From contig NC_081408.1 in assembly GCF_030272615.1 (NCBI RefSeq), forward strand, positions 338,860,793 through 338,924,792: a stretch of 64,000 nt of DNA, written 5' to 3'. A program made the translations under genes and the position numbers. The DNA comes from Cryptomeria japonica (taxonomy: Eukaryota > Streptophyta > Pinopsida > Cupressales > Cupressaceae). Below the pieces are notes generated by a model. It was given only the letters and a program-made list of their open reading frames with translations. It made no database searches and had not been told where the DNA came from. Below are positions 1 to 10,190 of this stretch, one piece after another (the stretch's first letter is position 1; every line of letters starts with the position of its first letter).

Positions 1-470
1 AGATAAATACATGGCCCTTTGAAAAGTTGCCCCAGCATTTGACAATCCAAAGGGCATCTTCTAGTATGCAAACGTTCCCCACTTAGTGGTGAACGTCCTC
101 TTGTGTTGGTCCTTCGCCTTCACACTTACCTAGTTATATCCTAACAAACCGTCAAGCATTGAGAATATTTCTAATCTCGCCACCATGCTCAGTAATTACT
201 CCATTGATGGTAGAGGATAGTGGTCTTTGAGAGTCGCCTGATTTAGATCTCGGGAATCCACACAGAGCTGGATATCTCCATTCTTTTTCCTAACAGGCAC
301 CAAATTTGACATGCATGTACTATGTTTTATGGGGTAAATGATCCTTGATTCGGTCAGCTTTTTCAACTCCTGAGCCATGAGAGATTCAATTTTTGGGTTA
401 ATCAGTCTTTGCTTCTATCGAATTGACTTGGCCTCATTTGCAAGCTCAATGGTATGCTCGATGATATTAG
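1..470 (-). pseudogene. Gypsy reverse transcriptase, N-terminal half, cut by window edge
   Basis: The reverse transcriptase would copy the element RNA into DNA. Motifs in order on the minus strand: ELKKLTESRIIYPIKHS, SNLVPVRKKNGDIQLCVDSR, LNQATLKDHYPLP (196-378), then below 190, with stops, FTTKWGTFAY and MPFGLSNAGATFQRAMY. The YXDD catalytic box and native RNase H would lie beyond position 1. Stops after PLPSME and around 120 and 60 show that it is inactive. The sequence PIKHSTCMSNLVPV keeps the usual finger-domain spacing. Confidence 0.85.
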
Positions 471-490
471 GATCATATCCTCTTAAATCC

Positions 491-934
491 TCATAAGACC
501 ATGACACATTCATATTCATCATAGTATCGAGCCAACTTCTTTCTATCTTCGGAGGAAACATCCTTTCCTACCCTGAGAACCCTTCCACTGTCGACTGACA
601 TTTTGGTGTAATCCTCTTTGTTTACTGTGAGCTTCCACTTATCTTTTTTGGCATCCTCATGGTCAAACAGGTTCTCTAAAGTGATCAAATCATTAGGGAG
701 CTTGTTAGATCTCAGTTGGATGACCTGATTCCTATAGGCTTCCTTTATCCTAGGCTGTAGCTGATCAGGAAATTCTCCCGAGTTTTGGATGAACAAAGCA
801 ATTTGTTCATTGCTCTCGAACACCTGCCAATGAGTATCATTATCAGGGATAGTCAGGCAGACAACCATGCCGACTGCTTGGGAGTTGGTGAGTAAGTCCA
901 TAGCAGGATCAAATTGCACTCTGATGGTGGCCAT
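491..934 (-). pseudogene. Spacer between RNase H and RT in the Tat-like element
   Basis: An open stretch of 147 codons follows the RNase H without a break and leads toward RT. It contains CLTIPDNDTHWQVFESNEQI, a segment I associate with Tat polyproteins next to the extra RNase H, then a Lys/Asp-rich part ending SSEDRKKLARYYDEYECV. Just below 490 the other frame resumes with YEDLRGYDPNIIEHTIEL, the usual run-in to gypsy RT. No enzymatic role is apparent; it is probably a connector. Confidence 0.6.
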
Positions 935-1350
935 TTGGTCTACTATGGTGTTTAGTTTCTGAGGAATTCTTATGATATTGAAAGCATTAAAACTCTATAT
1001 TAGATCCCACAGTCTAGCACGATAAGACCTCATGCAGATGTGCTTGGCACTTGATATCCCTCGAACTTGATGGACCACCAGCTCAGAATTGCCAAGGACT
1101 TTCAACTTTTTAATGCCCATCCTTTCCACCATGCTCAAACCAAGAATCAGTCCTTCATACTTTGCTTATTTGAGCATACAAACTATAACCAGAAAGGCTT
1201 CAGGATTTGTTCACCCGAAGGGGGGGTGAGACAAAATCCCACTCTGGAGCCCATCTTGCATTTGGTGTCATCGAAGTACAGGGTCCATAATGCCAAAGAC
1301 AACTGCTCTTTGGAGAATGGATCCTTAGTAAGCTTTGGGATGATTTGATT
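900..1350 (-). pseudogene. Extra RNase H-like domain placed before RT (aRH type)
   Basis: The fold's motifs appear in order: LYFDDTKCKMGSRVGF (first catalytic Asp, about 1240-1280), KYEGLILGL (the Glu, about 1140), VLGNSELVVHQVRG (about 1060-1100, where the expected catalytic Asp is Asn at 1088-1090), then ARLWDLI, AFNIIRIPQKLNT and VDQMA (last Asp). This C-terminal pattern is that of the additional RNase H of Tat elements. A one-base frame change near 1160-1185 and a stop in WDLI*SF break it. What is odd is its place: it lies after the protease and before RT, whereas as I recall it the domain normally follows the element's own RNase H. Rearrangement cannot be excluded. Confidence 0.75.
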
Positions 1351-1671
1351 CTCTTCAAAAATGCAATAGGTACCTAGACCGGTGGCATGGTAGTTAGAGA
1401 AGGGGTCTGAATCTATGAACTCATTCAGGAAGGCCTCTTGCTCAGGTGGAATTTCTCCCATTACTTCTTCATCTTCTAAAAGCTCTACCACCTTTCGTTC
1501 ATCATTTGATATAGAGGTGTGGGTAGGTTCGAAATTGATCAAGACCTGGTTGGCTATATGCTCAGCATGGAGGGGTTCTGAATGGATTTTCAGCTTGGCA
1601 CCACATTGGGTACGAAGGATGAGATGGGACCAATCTAGGGATATATAGCCTCCTATTTTCACTGTAAAGTC

Positions 1672-2505
1672 TCAAGAAAGATAGAGCCCAAAGATAGGCA
1701 GGATATCAATGACCACTACTTCTTGAGACACCGTCACACTCGGACATGCAAACAATGTTAGGGGAAGGTTTTCAATGAGACCTACCATCTGAACCCTATT
1801 CCCATCGAGTTGCATAACCCCTTTATTCAAAGGGTCATACCTGATGTTTAATACCTCGGTGATTTGCTTAGGCATGATGATAGTGCTAGCCTCGAAATCT
1901 ATCATGGAGTTATGCAAAATTTTATCTCCAACTATAAGGGTAAGGTAGAATGGATTTTTCTTAGTCTTACCTTCTCTTTGGGCAGTAGGGGGCGAGCCTT
2001 CATTTGTCAATACGGTCAGAGAGTGCGCTTTTCCTACTATGGGTCGGAGACCCGTTCCGTCAGTCTAAAGTGATTCTGGAGCTATCACACTTGCATCTTT
2101 TCCATCATGACATAGAGCCTCTCTTAGTCTATTATTTTGCTCTAGAATACTTAGGAGATCCCACAGAGAGACATGAGTCGGGGCCTTCTTCAATTGTTCT
2201 ACAACATCTAACACCTGAGGTGTAAGAACCTTCAGCTCCTTCAGCTTATAAGGGATGAACTCTTTTCTTGGATAGGCAAAGTTAATGATCGGTTGTTCAG
2301 GGGGTCTATCCACAGGCACTACTCTCATATTACCAGTGCTTTGCCCGGTCAAACACCTTTTAGAGAAGAGATTGTAATCTGAGTGCACGAGAGGAGTTCC
2401 ATCCTTCAAGGTGATTGCATCATTGGTCAGCACTGCATCCTCATCTTCCATCCATGAAAAAAGCACATGATCGGGGGTGATCTCTGCTTCTTGCTGCAAT
2501 GACAT
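1672..2505 (-). pseudogene. Retroviral-type aspartic protease region of the Tat-like element
   Basis: This region would cleave the polyprotein. The catalytic loop is recognisable as MIDFEASTIIMP (about 1850-1890), where the family has D-S/T-G-A; here Ser and Gly are replaced by Phe and Glu, so the enzyme would be inactive. The downstream LPLTLFACPSV and VVVIDILPIFGLYLS match the flap and C-terminal strands of gypsy proteases. An upstream open stretch (2065-2505) in the same frame holds a linker with DRPPEQPIINFAYP and a helical segment, of unknown role. One stop near 2060 separates the two parts. Confidence 0.75.
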
Positions 2506-2508
2506 TCC

Positions 2509-3740
2509 TTACATCTGAGCAACAAAAGCCGCATTATCCATACCTGGAGATATATATGCATATTCATCCAGCGTCATGCTTGAATTCCTTTGTTCTGTGA
2601 CCCTCTGCTGCAAATTCCCTCTTGGGCAATTCTTCAGAGTATGAGCATTATTGCATGAAAAACACCAAGAGTTGGTGTCGTCTGCCAAGTTATTTTTGCC
2701 CACTGTCAGTTCCATACCGATGGTTGGGTAGATAGCCTGCAATGGATTTGGGACTGAGACTATTTGGCCATTCAGCTGAGGAGTTTTATCAGCACGGTGA
2801 TTCGTATGCTAGTACGGAGGTCGATTCCCTTGGAAATTTTGCTAAAAAGGGGGCTTGGTGGATGAGACCTTAGCTCTTTTTAGGTTAACAATCTCATTGG
2901 AGAAGGATCTTAAGAGATTCTTCATATCACTAACTTCAATAGCCAGAGAGGCGGTTTGGGAAGTAGGAAATGAATACATAGACTGCAGAGCGAACATACT
3001 GGGAGTAGCTTCTTCTAAGCCTTGAGTGGATATTTCAGGGAATACTGGCATTATAGGGTGAGGGGCTAGCTTCTCGGCATTGATAAGGTTATTTTCAGCT
3101 TGGACTGCTATGTCAAATGCTTACAGAAGGGTATTGCCTCCTAAAGATTGAATCATCAATGATATGTCAGAATTGAAAGCTTTTAAATAGAATTGGAAAG
3201 CCATATCCGCTGGAGGGTGGGCAGAAAAAGGTATCCTCTGCCAGGTTTGCTAAAACCTCATATTAAAATCAATTAGTGCTTCAGTCGGAGCCCTCTTTAT
3301 TGTGATGAGTTGGTGCATCAAGGAGGATCTGTCGGCTTTATCTGAGAATCTCTGAAAGAAACGATCTCCCAGCTGATCCCAATCTCCTATAGTGTTGAGC
3401 CTAAGGATCTAAACCAATCCAAAGCTTTTCCTTTGAAAGAGGCTATGAGTAATCTTAGAGCTACATTTTGTTCAGTGATACTATGGACAGTGCAGACAGT
3501 GGCTACATCTTGCAAATGCTCCCCGGGAGTTTTATGACATTCTCTCGTGAACTTAGGGACAACTTTAAGCATAGCTATAGGGATGGCTCCCCAAACCATG
3601 GGTGGAGTTTGGGGAATGAGAGGGCTACCATTATCCCAAGTCACAAAATTTTTGGGGGAACGTGTGCCATCACAGCGTGTATGACTGCGGGAAAACTCTG
3701 TGCGAATGAAGCTGAGGCTAGATGGATGGTCACCAGTGGA
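2509..3740 (-). pseudogene. Tat-like gag remnant with CCHC-type knuckle
   Basis: Gag would form the particle and bind the element's RNA. The frame can be read from about 3740, through VTWDNGSPLIPQ near 3640, a helical capsid-like segment ending in KGKALDWFRSLG (about 3395-3430), to a zinc knuckle CFSCNNAHTLKNC near 2640-2680 with spacing CX2CX3HX4C. Between them lie SFPTSQ and KNLLRSFSNEIVNL, probably a linker and coiled segment. There is a frame change between about 3390 and 3050 and several in-frame stops (for example near 2840). The first residue seen in the longest open stretch is a GTG codon, so the true start is upstream and not certain. Confidence 0.75.
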
Positions 3741-3870
3741 GGAAAAAGAAGGTGACGATTTAAAGCTGTCTGACTCTTGGTGACAAGCTTATGACTTATA
3801 AACTAGCTCAGAGATATATTTGAAGTAAATGGTCCCACCGGGCATGCCAGAAAAAGAACTGTTGACTCTA

Positions 3871-4882
3871 AATTTTACCTTGGAAACAAACAGCCTTATG
3901 GGAAATTCAGTGATGAGGGACCAGTTGTGCGAGTTTCACTGAATGACCTTCGGGATTGAGAAGCCGGCTCTTCCTTATGGGTTTGGAGGAAAGGGAAAAG
4001 AAGGAAACATTTAAAACAATAAATCTAGACTATTAAGGTAATGCGCCAGAGCCCTTTTAGAAGACATGAGAATACAAAACCCAAATACATATGATTTTTG
4101 AGCCCATTCAACAATCTACAAGTCTGAATCAGGAACATAACCAAGACATAATCAAATTTATTTGCAACATAAAGAAATACTTATCATGCATTTACCAGAT
4201 AACCAATGCAAAACATAGTTTAATCGGCAAAATCTTAGATAAATGTATTCCCAAAGTTACTGGAATTCTGATTGAACAACATAGTAAAGACCATTAAAAC
4301 ATACTGAAAGAAGTATCACAAAGGCCATAGGCACAGTTTGAATAACCTTCTTTAGAAAATAGTAATATTTTTAAAAGGCTAAAATTCCTACTAAGAAAAC
4401 TTAATTGTTCTTCTTGAAAAGTTCTGAACCCCTACTAACAGGGAAAAAACCAGCATAAATAGAGCCCGTGACTCTGGAAATAGCTCCCAAATACGCCAAA
4501 AAGGCATAACCACACCTAAACAAAAAACCATGTTGTGTCGCCCTGAAGATCACACCCAGTAAAATGGCCCCAAGACTTCACTCCCTGCCTGCAACAATCT
4601 TCATACTGTCATAAACCTAAAATATTTCACTAACCGCAGAGGGGCAAGCTAGGAAATCTTTTCAAATAGAAATGCACCCACCAAAACATGATGGTGTCAG
4701 GTAAACACTTTCTTACTGCGCTAAAAGGTGGACCCTGAAAAGAAGCCTAGTCAGCAATGTCTTTCCATTTGTCACTGTTGCGTTACTCCAAAAACTGAAC
4801 GCCAAATACAAACCGAGGGAGTAACGTCGAGCTAACAATTGTCTTGTATGCCCTACGCTGCTGGAAAGCTGAAAAGGCAAAA
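3871..4882. other. No recognisable gene; possibly LTR of the Tat-like element
   Basis: This kilobase between gag leader and LINE ORF1 has no coding motif on either strand. By position it should contain the 5' LTR of the minus-strand Tat-like element, but I could not find convincing TG...CA ends, a primer site or a target-site duplication. Confidence 0.4.
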
Positions 4883-5973
4883 TTAAGCAACCCGACCGAA
4901 AAACTTAGTTATAGGAATTTTAATGTGAACATCATCTTTATTTTGTTTCTCCCTCCAAATATGTTTATGAGACCCTTTGCCATTAGGAAGATTTCTCTTT
5001 ATGTTAGGACACCCCTTGGCCCAATGTCTCGCCTTTTTGCAATGGAAGCAAACAAAGGGTAAAGATTCATACTCTATGGCTTGCTCCCATTTCCCCAGCT
5101 TGGAGAAAATCTCAATTGAAGATGGAAGATCAGTATTATGACAAATATTAACATAGATCCTAGCATACACCAACATTTTTCTAGCTACATTAATTGAATC
5201 TATGGCAAGAAGATCCTCAAAGGAACTGGAAATACCCTTGAAGATATCTTCAAACCAAAAATCCATCGGCAAACCAAGCAGCCTAACCCAGATAGGAGCT
5301 AAGTTCAAAAAGGAATCATTTAACTCCTAGTGAGGGGACCATCTTCATAAGGAGAGCGTTGATCTCCCAACCATCCAAGGTCCTTCAAAGAGAACACCTT
5401 CCAAATCTTTCGAGCATGAAAAGTTGAAGGCAAAAAACCCTTTAGGCATTACAGAGATTTCAACTTTGCCTTTCAATCGCCATTTCTTTTTGGAAAAATC
5501 TCTCACCACATCAATATTTTGTCTAGGACCAACAAATTTACCAACTAAAGTGAAGGTCATTAAAGCTAGGTTATGAACAATGACAACATTAGGAATAGAG
5601 ATAGAAAAATCACCCGCTGCCTTGTCGGATAAGTTAGAAACTCAAGAAAAGGAATATTTTCCAGTGGGTTTCAACCCTTGAATTCTAGCCCTCATTCCAA
5701 AAATACTGGCCCAGGATCTCAAGGGATCTTTCTGTACAACATTCTTTTCTGCTCAGGTCCCTCTTTCGAGATTTCCTCCCTATTTGAGACCCCATCACGT
5801 GATTCCCCCTTATCTCTAGGGTCAAAAGGAGGGTCCCCTGATGGATCCCCATCCTTCTTGTTGTTTCCATCTGCATGCGCTTCATCATGTGTGTCTAAAT
5901 CCTTTTCTCCATGCGATGGAGGCACAAAGATTCCATCACAGTTACTAGAACCGGTTTTCCCACCCAACTCCAT
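4883..5973 (-). pseudogene. LINE (non-LTR retrotransposon) ORF1: DUF4283 plus zinc knuckle
   Basis: ORF1 of plant L1-like elements binds RNA. The start at 5973 opens an acidic, low-complexity N-terminus (MELGGKTGSS...), followed after frame damage by DUF4283: MTFTLVGKFVGPRQN (5560), FSKKKWRLKGKVEIS, FFAFNFSCSKDLEGVLFEGP and, after stops at about 5345 and 5315 in the same frame, LAPIWVRLLGLPMDFW. The zinc knuckle CFHCKKARHWAKGC near 5045 has CX2CX4HX4C spacing. ORF2 (endonuclease and RT) is missing downstream. The Tat-like gypsy sequence begins where ORF2 should be, so the LINE was probably cut by that insertion or a deletion rather than by usual 5' truncation. Confidence 0.85.
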
Positions 5974-7510
5974 TCAAAAGCAATATGAATTATTGGGTAA
6001 GTTAATTAAATAATATCATATTATTTTTACCTTGGTTTTTGAGATGGTTTGATTAAATATTATTCTACCTACCCTTTCGTGTGATTGGTTGAGTTATTGG
6101 GTGAGTAAATTAACTATTATTTTATATATATCTACCTTGGATTTTGTTATGGGTTGGTAAGAAAAATTATTTTTTCTATTATTTTGATTGGCCGACATAT
6201 TCTATGGTTTTGGCCTGGTTTTATATTTATTTTCTTTCCTAAGAATTCACGGGGGTAAGCTTGAGAAGTATTTTTCTACGATTTTGGATTTGGATTACTT
6301 GGAGAAGTTTGGATTGTGGCTTGTTGGATCTTCTTCAGAAAATTCGTCCTTTCATTTTCAGCTTTCACCAGGTCGGAGGATTTCTTGCTTTTGCATTTTC
6401 ATATTTGAAAAGATTATTTGCATCATTTTTGTTCTCGGGAGTTTTGGAAAAAATATTTCATTTATATAGTTTTGTATAGGTTGCATAATTTAAATTATGA
6501 AATCATTATATAGTTTAACTATTGTCTGGGGGAAGAAATTATTGTCTATGATTTTATTCATAGTCATGCATGGCCGGCAAATTATTGTTTCAGAGTCTTG
6601 TTTGTGCTTATATGCATATTTTCAGCTTAGATTATTATTCTTTGGCATTTTATTTTGTTTGTGTCCGTTATGGTTGTATTATCGAGACTTTGTTTTATCT
6701 CTATGATTTTATTTTACTGTCATATGTTTATTATCTTCATCTGAGTTTCTAAGTATTTGCGCTAAAACTACATATGTGCTAGTTTGTTGGTCATATGTAT
6801 TGTTTTATTTATCATGTGTTGTTCTGTATCACACATGTGCTACAGAATGATGCAAATGTGCTAAAACATTATGTATATGCATTGAATCCCTAGGTAGAAG
6901 CATTGCAGGAATCTGTAGAAGCACTGCAAAAACTTGTAAATGCGCTGCACAATTATGTAAATGTGTGATTCTAATTATTTTCTATGTTTTGAGCTTTTTT
7001 TGTAGATTTTTGAGCTTTTTTAATTTCTTAGTTGATCCAGTAGTCTGTCCAAAGGTTATGTTATGCTTTTGAGTACTCTTGGATGTCTAGAATAATATTT
7101 TGATGTGTTATTTGATCATTTATATTATTGTAAGAGGAGTATTACCTTGCTATGTTGATGATTCTTTTCTCTATGATGTTGTGAGATCTATGCGACTTAT
7201 GTGATATATATCATTGGCTCCTTGTGCAATGATGAGACTTTATCTTGGTTAGTCGGATTATGTTTGTGTGCATTCTTGTCTTGATTACATGTTTTGTTGA
7301 GGCCTGGGTGCATGATTAGGGAGAGTGGGCTTTCATGAGTCTATCGAGGTCATGAGGAATAGAATTCTAGGATTATTGAGTAATAGCGTTGGGTTATAGA
7401 CCATTTGGATAGCTCATTGGAAGTTTTCCATTATAATTGATAAGTGATAAGATAATAATTAATATTAGGTGGGTTGGGTAGAGTAACTCATCTAAGAAAG
7501 ATAATAAATG
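5974..7510. other. AT-rich DNA without a recognisable gene; short GCGCTAAAAC-like array inside
   Basis: Short open stretches here are T-rich and lack domain motifs. The part next to 5973 may be LINE 5' leader. At 6757-6968 a loose series of units such as TTTGCGCTAAAAC, TGTGCTAGTTTG, ATGTGCTAAAAC and AATGCGCTGCAC recurs about every 20-25 bases, resembling arrays inside the large Tat element. Confidence 0.45.
6757..6968 (+). repeat. Degenerate array of GYGCTAAAAC-like units
   Basis: About eight units spaced roughly 20-25 bases apart share a (T/A)TG(C/T)GCT(A/G) core. The wording is close to the AGCGCTATTG / CAATAGCGCTAAA arrays at 9890-10190 and 27852-28110, so this may be the matching leader array of the older Tat-like element whose gag remnant resumes at 30600. 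This link is an inference. Confidence 0.4.
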
Positions 7511-8327
7511 TGTTTTGTAATGCCCATCTCATGGATCAGAAACCGGAGTGAGATGGAAGATCTACTAACTGGGTAAACCGTAATACCTTTATTTCCTTAA
7601 AGGTTGAGACAGTTTCGCATGTGTATCATATATGGTAGCATGTGATGACACTCTTTCCCTACATGTTGCTCCTAGTTCCTTATGTCTTGTTATTGAGTTG
7701 CCTCTGGAGGTTTCTTGGTTGTTTGGTATATTTTCCTTGGTTGTGTTAGAGTTGTTTCCTCTTTGGTTGATAGGTTTCAGCTTAGATCTAGAGTGTGTTT
7801 TGGATCTTGTGTCATCTCCTAGCACGAGGGGTGGTTCCTTTGGTTCCACATGGTTGGGTGGTTGGTTTCTTTCTTCCATTGGGATGTTCTTCAATGAATG
7901 CTTTCTTGGATGCCTTGCGTGGATGTGGATCTCTTATCTCTTCAATTCATGGATAGATATTCGTAGCAGAATATTGTATATGGTTTATTTGACATGTATA
8001 TGTAATTGTATTGAGAAATATGCTAATTATTGTAAAGACATTGTATTTGTTTATCTAGTAGATGTTATTAGGGGAAACAGTGAAGTATCTTGTGTATTTC
8101 TGGAATGTTTAATAAAGAGAATAATGGATATTGAATCAATGGATGTGTACTTAGTGCTATGCTTGTGAAGATGTAATTAGTTCATATTGATATGATTTAA
8201 TAATGTGGTAATTGGTATTGAAATGGTTATTTGATGTTGAAAGAAATGAATGGTTGGGATTAGGAAAATTTGGTATTGGTGCTTTAAAATGAACCTTATG
8301 GGATGGTTGAGTATTCATAAATATATG
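7511..8327 (-). repeat. Solo LTR, left part (interrupted by the large Tat element)
   Basis: The sequence begins TGTTTTGTAATGCCC at 7511 and its other end, GGGCATTACA, is at 30588-30597. The five bases outside each end are AAATG (7506-7510 and 30598-30602), a target-site duplication. Without the 21.8 kb insertion the LTR is about 1263 bp, with no internal retrotransposon region, so it is a solo LTR. The minus orientation is chosen because TGTAATGCCCGCCAAAATAC at the right end resembles a gypsy LTR 5' end; the near-symmetric ends leave this open. A long open stretch at 7632-8168 has no domain and is chance. Confidence 0.7.
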
Positions 8328-9790
8328 TGTAGTCACATAAATCTATCCATTTAATTAAATGAATATTTACTATTTATTTGATTAAAAATCCACTAGCCAA
8401 TAGTTAATTAAATTAACATTTAATTAATTCATCTACAATCTATCTCCTATTAATTAAATAAATTATTCAATTTATTGAAATTAATTCATTAAACCAAATT
8501 CACAATCAATTAAATGAATAAATCATATTTATTTAATTTCAACCCCTTTCCTCTTTTAAATAAATAATTAAAATATTTATTTAAATCATTAAATCCCCCC
8601 CACTTGCATTCTCCTACAAATGCAAGTTGCAACCATAATTGAAATAAATTAATTTTATTTTAATTAAAATTCCATTTTCCCTCACCCACCAAACCCACTT
8701 GCAATCATAAATCCCCTTCTAGACCCTTCTAAACCACTTTCTAATCATTCCTAATTAGCCTAATCCATCCCCTAAATATTGTCACATTCCTAAGCAACTT
8801 GAAGTCACTTCTCAAAGCCTTCAAAGTCTTTGAAAGCATTTAATGCTTTATGTGCTCAACAAGCTAACCCCTAAAGTCTTCCAAACTATTAATGGCTCTT
8901 ACATGACCATTAATGGCTCTTACTTAACCATTTATGGTTAAATCTACTTGCCCCCATGGTTAGAGACTTTACCTCTAACTCAACCCTCATTTAACTTATG
9001 GGTCTCTTCGGGAATTTATTGCTTTGACCATGGTTATCCTCACTAACTCTTGCACAAGATTTTATTTATTGGATAATGGCTTTATTCTTTCAATTCAACA
9101 TTAACCTTACCTCCCAAGTTAACCCTCAAGTCATGTCAAGCATTTAATTCTTATTCTCTCTCTTGTCAACCCATCTCATGTTGACATTTGTCATCATGGG
9201 ATTGGATTGAAAGCCCTCACATGGATCATAAACCCATCAATCCTAGCCCTTGTTAAGATTACTCAGTCTCAACCATCCATTGATCTATTTTACCTATAAA
9301 TAGAACTCATTTCCTCATAATCCAGATCTTGAAATCTTGTATGCATCTAACTTATAGTGAAATTTAGAGAGTATTTAGCATAATCATCAACATTTGACTT
9401 TTTGGGTTGAAATTAATATTAGATAATTAGATAATATATTGTTTTAGCTTGTTCACATTTGCATTTTTATAAGCCTTCATTCTACAATCTTGAATCTCCA
9501 TAAGACATCCAGAATAGTGCAAAAACCTACTGAGAGCTACACTCATTTGGGAACTTGGAGAGGAGAGGAACAAGGGAGAAGATGCTACAAGCATGGTGGA
9601 GGGCATTTTGAGATGCCTTATTGCATTTCTTAGATTTATCAAGCTTTCTATTTTATGTCTTGTGTCTCTCTTGATATGCTTTCTTAGGATAGTGTTTGAT
9701 TTGTGATTTCTAACACTAACACTCGATTTGTTTCTTGTTTGTTTGTGTTTGTCTTGACAATATCCTAACCATCCTTTTTGCAGAGCATCA
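8328..9790 (+). repeat. 5' LTR of the large Tat-like element
   Basis: 1463 bp with TG...CA ends, matching the LTR at 28674-30146 nearly throughout. A strong TATA box, CTATAAATAG, is at 9294-9303; transcription would start about 30 bases later, making U3 about 1 kb. The first 300 bases are rich in TTAATTAA-type words. The longest antisense open stretch (9427-9864) exists in both LTR copies and has no domain, so it is not a gene. Confidence 0.92.
9294..9303 (+). promoter_or_regulatory. LTR TATA box
   Basis: CTATAAATAG matches the plant TATA consensus and is conserved in the 3' LTR at 29651-29660. It lies about 490 bp before the LTR end. Confidence 0.7.
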
Positions 9791-9832
9791 TTGGGTGAAC
9801 CTGACGTGAATCGAACATGCAACCTTCTGATC
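9791..9832 (+). other. Primer binding site complementary to the 3' half of tRNA-Trp
   Basis: One base after the LTR end comes TGG, one extra G, then TGAACCTGACGTGAATCG, AACATGCAACC and TTCTGATC. From memory of plant tRNA-Trp(CCA), this is the reverse complement of its 3' half from the base just after the anticodon to the CCA tail. Two differences are both C to T at CpG sites. Usual primer sites match about 12-18 nt; this match is about 40 nt and stops at the anticodon. It is not a tRNA gene, since the 5' half is absent. Confidence 0.8.
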
Positions 9833-9889
9833 ATCTTTTTTTTGAAAACTAATAACTTTTTCATATTTTAATTGACACACAGGTCGCAC

Positions 9890-10190
9890 TTTAGCGCCAT
9901 TGTTCACACTCTAGCGCCTTCGAAAGTTGGTACTTTAGCACTATTGTTCCTAATAATAGCGCTATTGCACCCCAACTAGCGCTATTGTCCTTCTTATAGC
10001 GCTATTGACCATTAAATAGTGCTATTGTGCCTAGTTTTAGCGCTTTCAACTCATTGTTTGACAGAATTAATTTTGTTTGACAGAGTTCTTTTAGTGCTAA
10101 TGTCTCTTTTTATAGCACTTTTGCACTTCTTTTAGCGCTTTTGTTTGTTATATATCGCTTTTGTTTCCACACAAAGTAGCGCTATTGTAA
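9890..10190 (+). repeat. AGCGCTATTG tandem-like array in the Tat leader
   Basis: About 13 units of roughly 20-25 bases share (T/A)TAGCGCTATTGT; examples are AATAGCGCTATTGCA, ACTAGCGCTATTGTC and TATAGCGCTATTGAC. AGCGCT is itself a palindrome. Variants AGTGCT and AGCACT look like C-to-T decay. It sits just inside the 5' LTR. Confidence 0.8.

Larger units (their letters stand above)
1..3870 (-). mobile_element. Ty3/gypsy retrotransposon, Tat-like, 5' half, truncated by window edge
   Basis: Reading leftward the order is gag, CCHC-type knuckle, protease, an RNase H-like domain, a spacer, then the start of reverse transcriptase, which runs off position 1. The RNase H has the look of the extra (archaeal-type) RNase H carried by Tat-lineage elements, which is why I call it Tat-like. 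The leader just before gag (about 3835-3865) reads TGGCATGCCCGGTGGGACC on the minus strand, a stretch I think recurs near the gag start of such elements. No LTR could be delimited to the right of 3870. Reading frames change at least twice and many stops are present, so the copy is dead. Confidence 0.85.

Noticed and set aside
3835-3865. Primer binding site of the first Tat-like element
   Set aside because: TGGCATGCCCGGTGGGACC resembles a conserved gag-leader stretch rather than a tRNA complement I can name, and no LTR end is adjacent.
7632-8168. 178-codon open stretch as a host or element gene
   Set aside because: It falls inside the solo LTR, is hydrophobic by base composition, and matches no family I know.
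9791-9832. A tRNA-Trp gene
   Set aside because: Only the complement of the 3' half is present; there is no 5' half, anticodon or acceptor pairing, and it sits at the LTR edge.
9427-9864. 145-codon antisense open stretch
   Set aside because: It lies in the Tat LTR and primer site, recurs in the 3' LTR (29796-30128), and has no domain.
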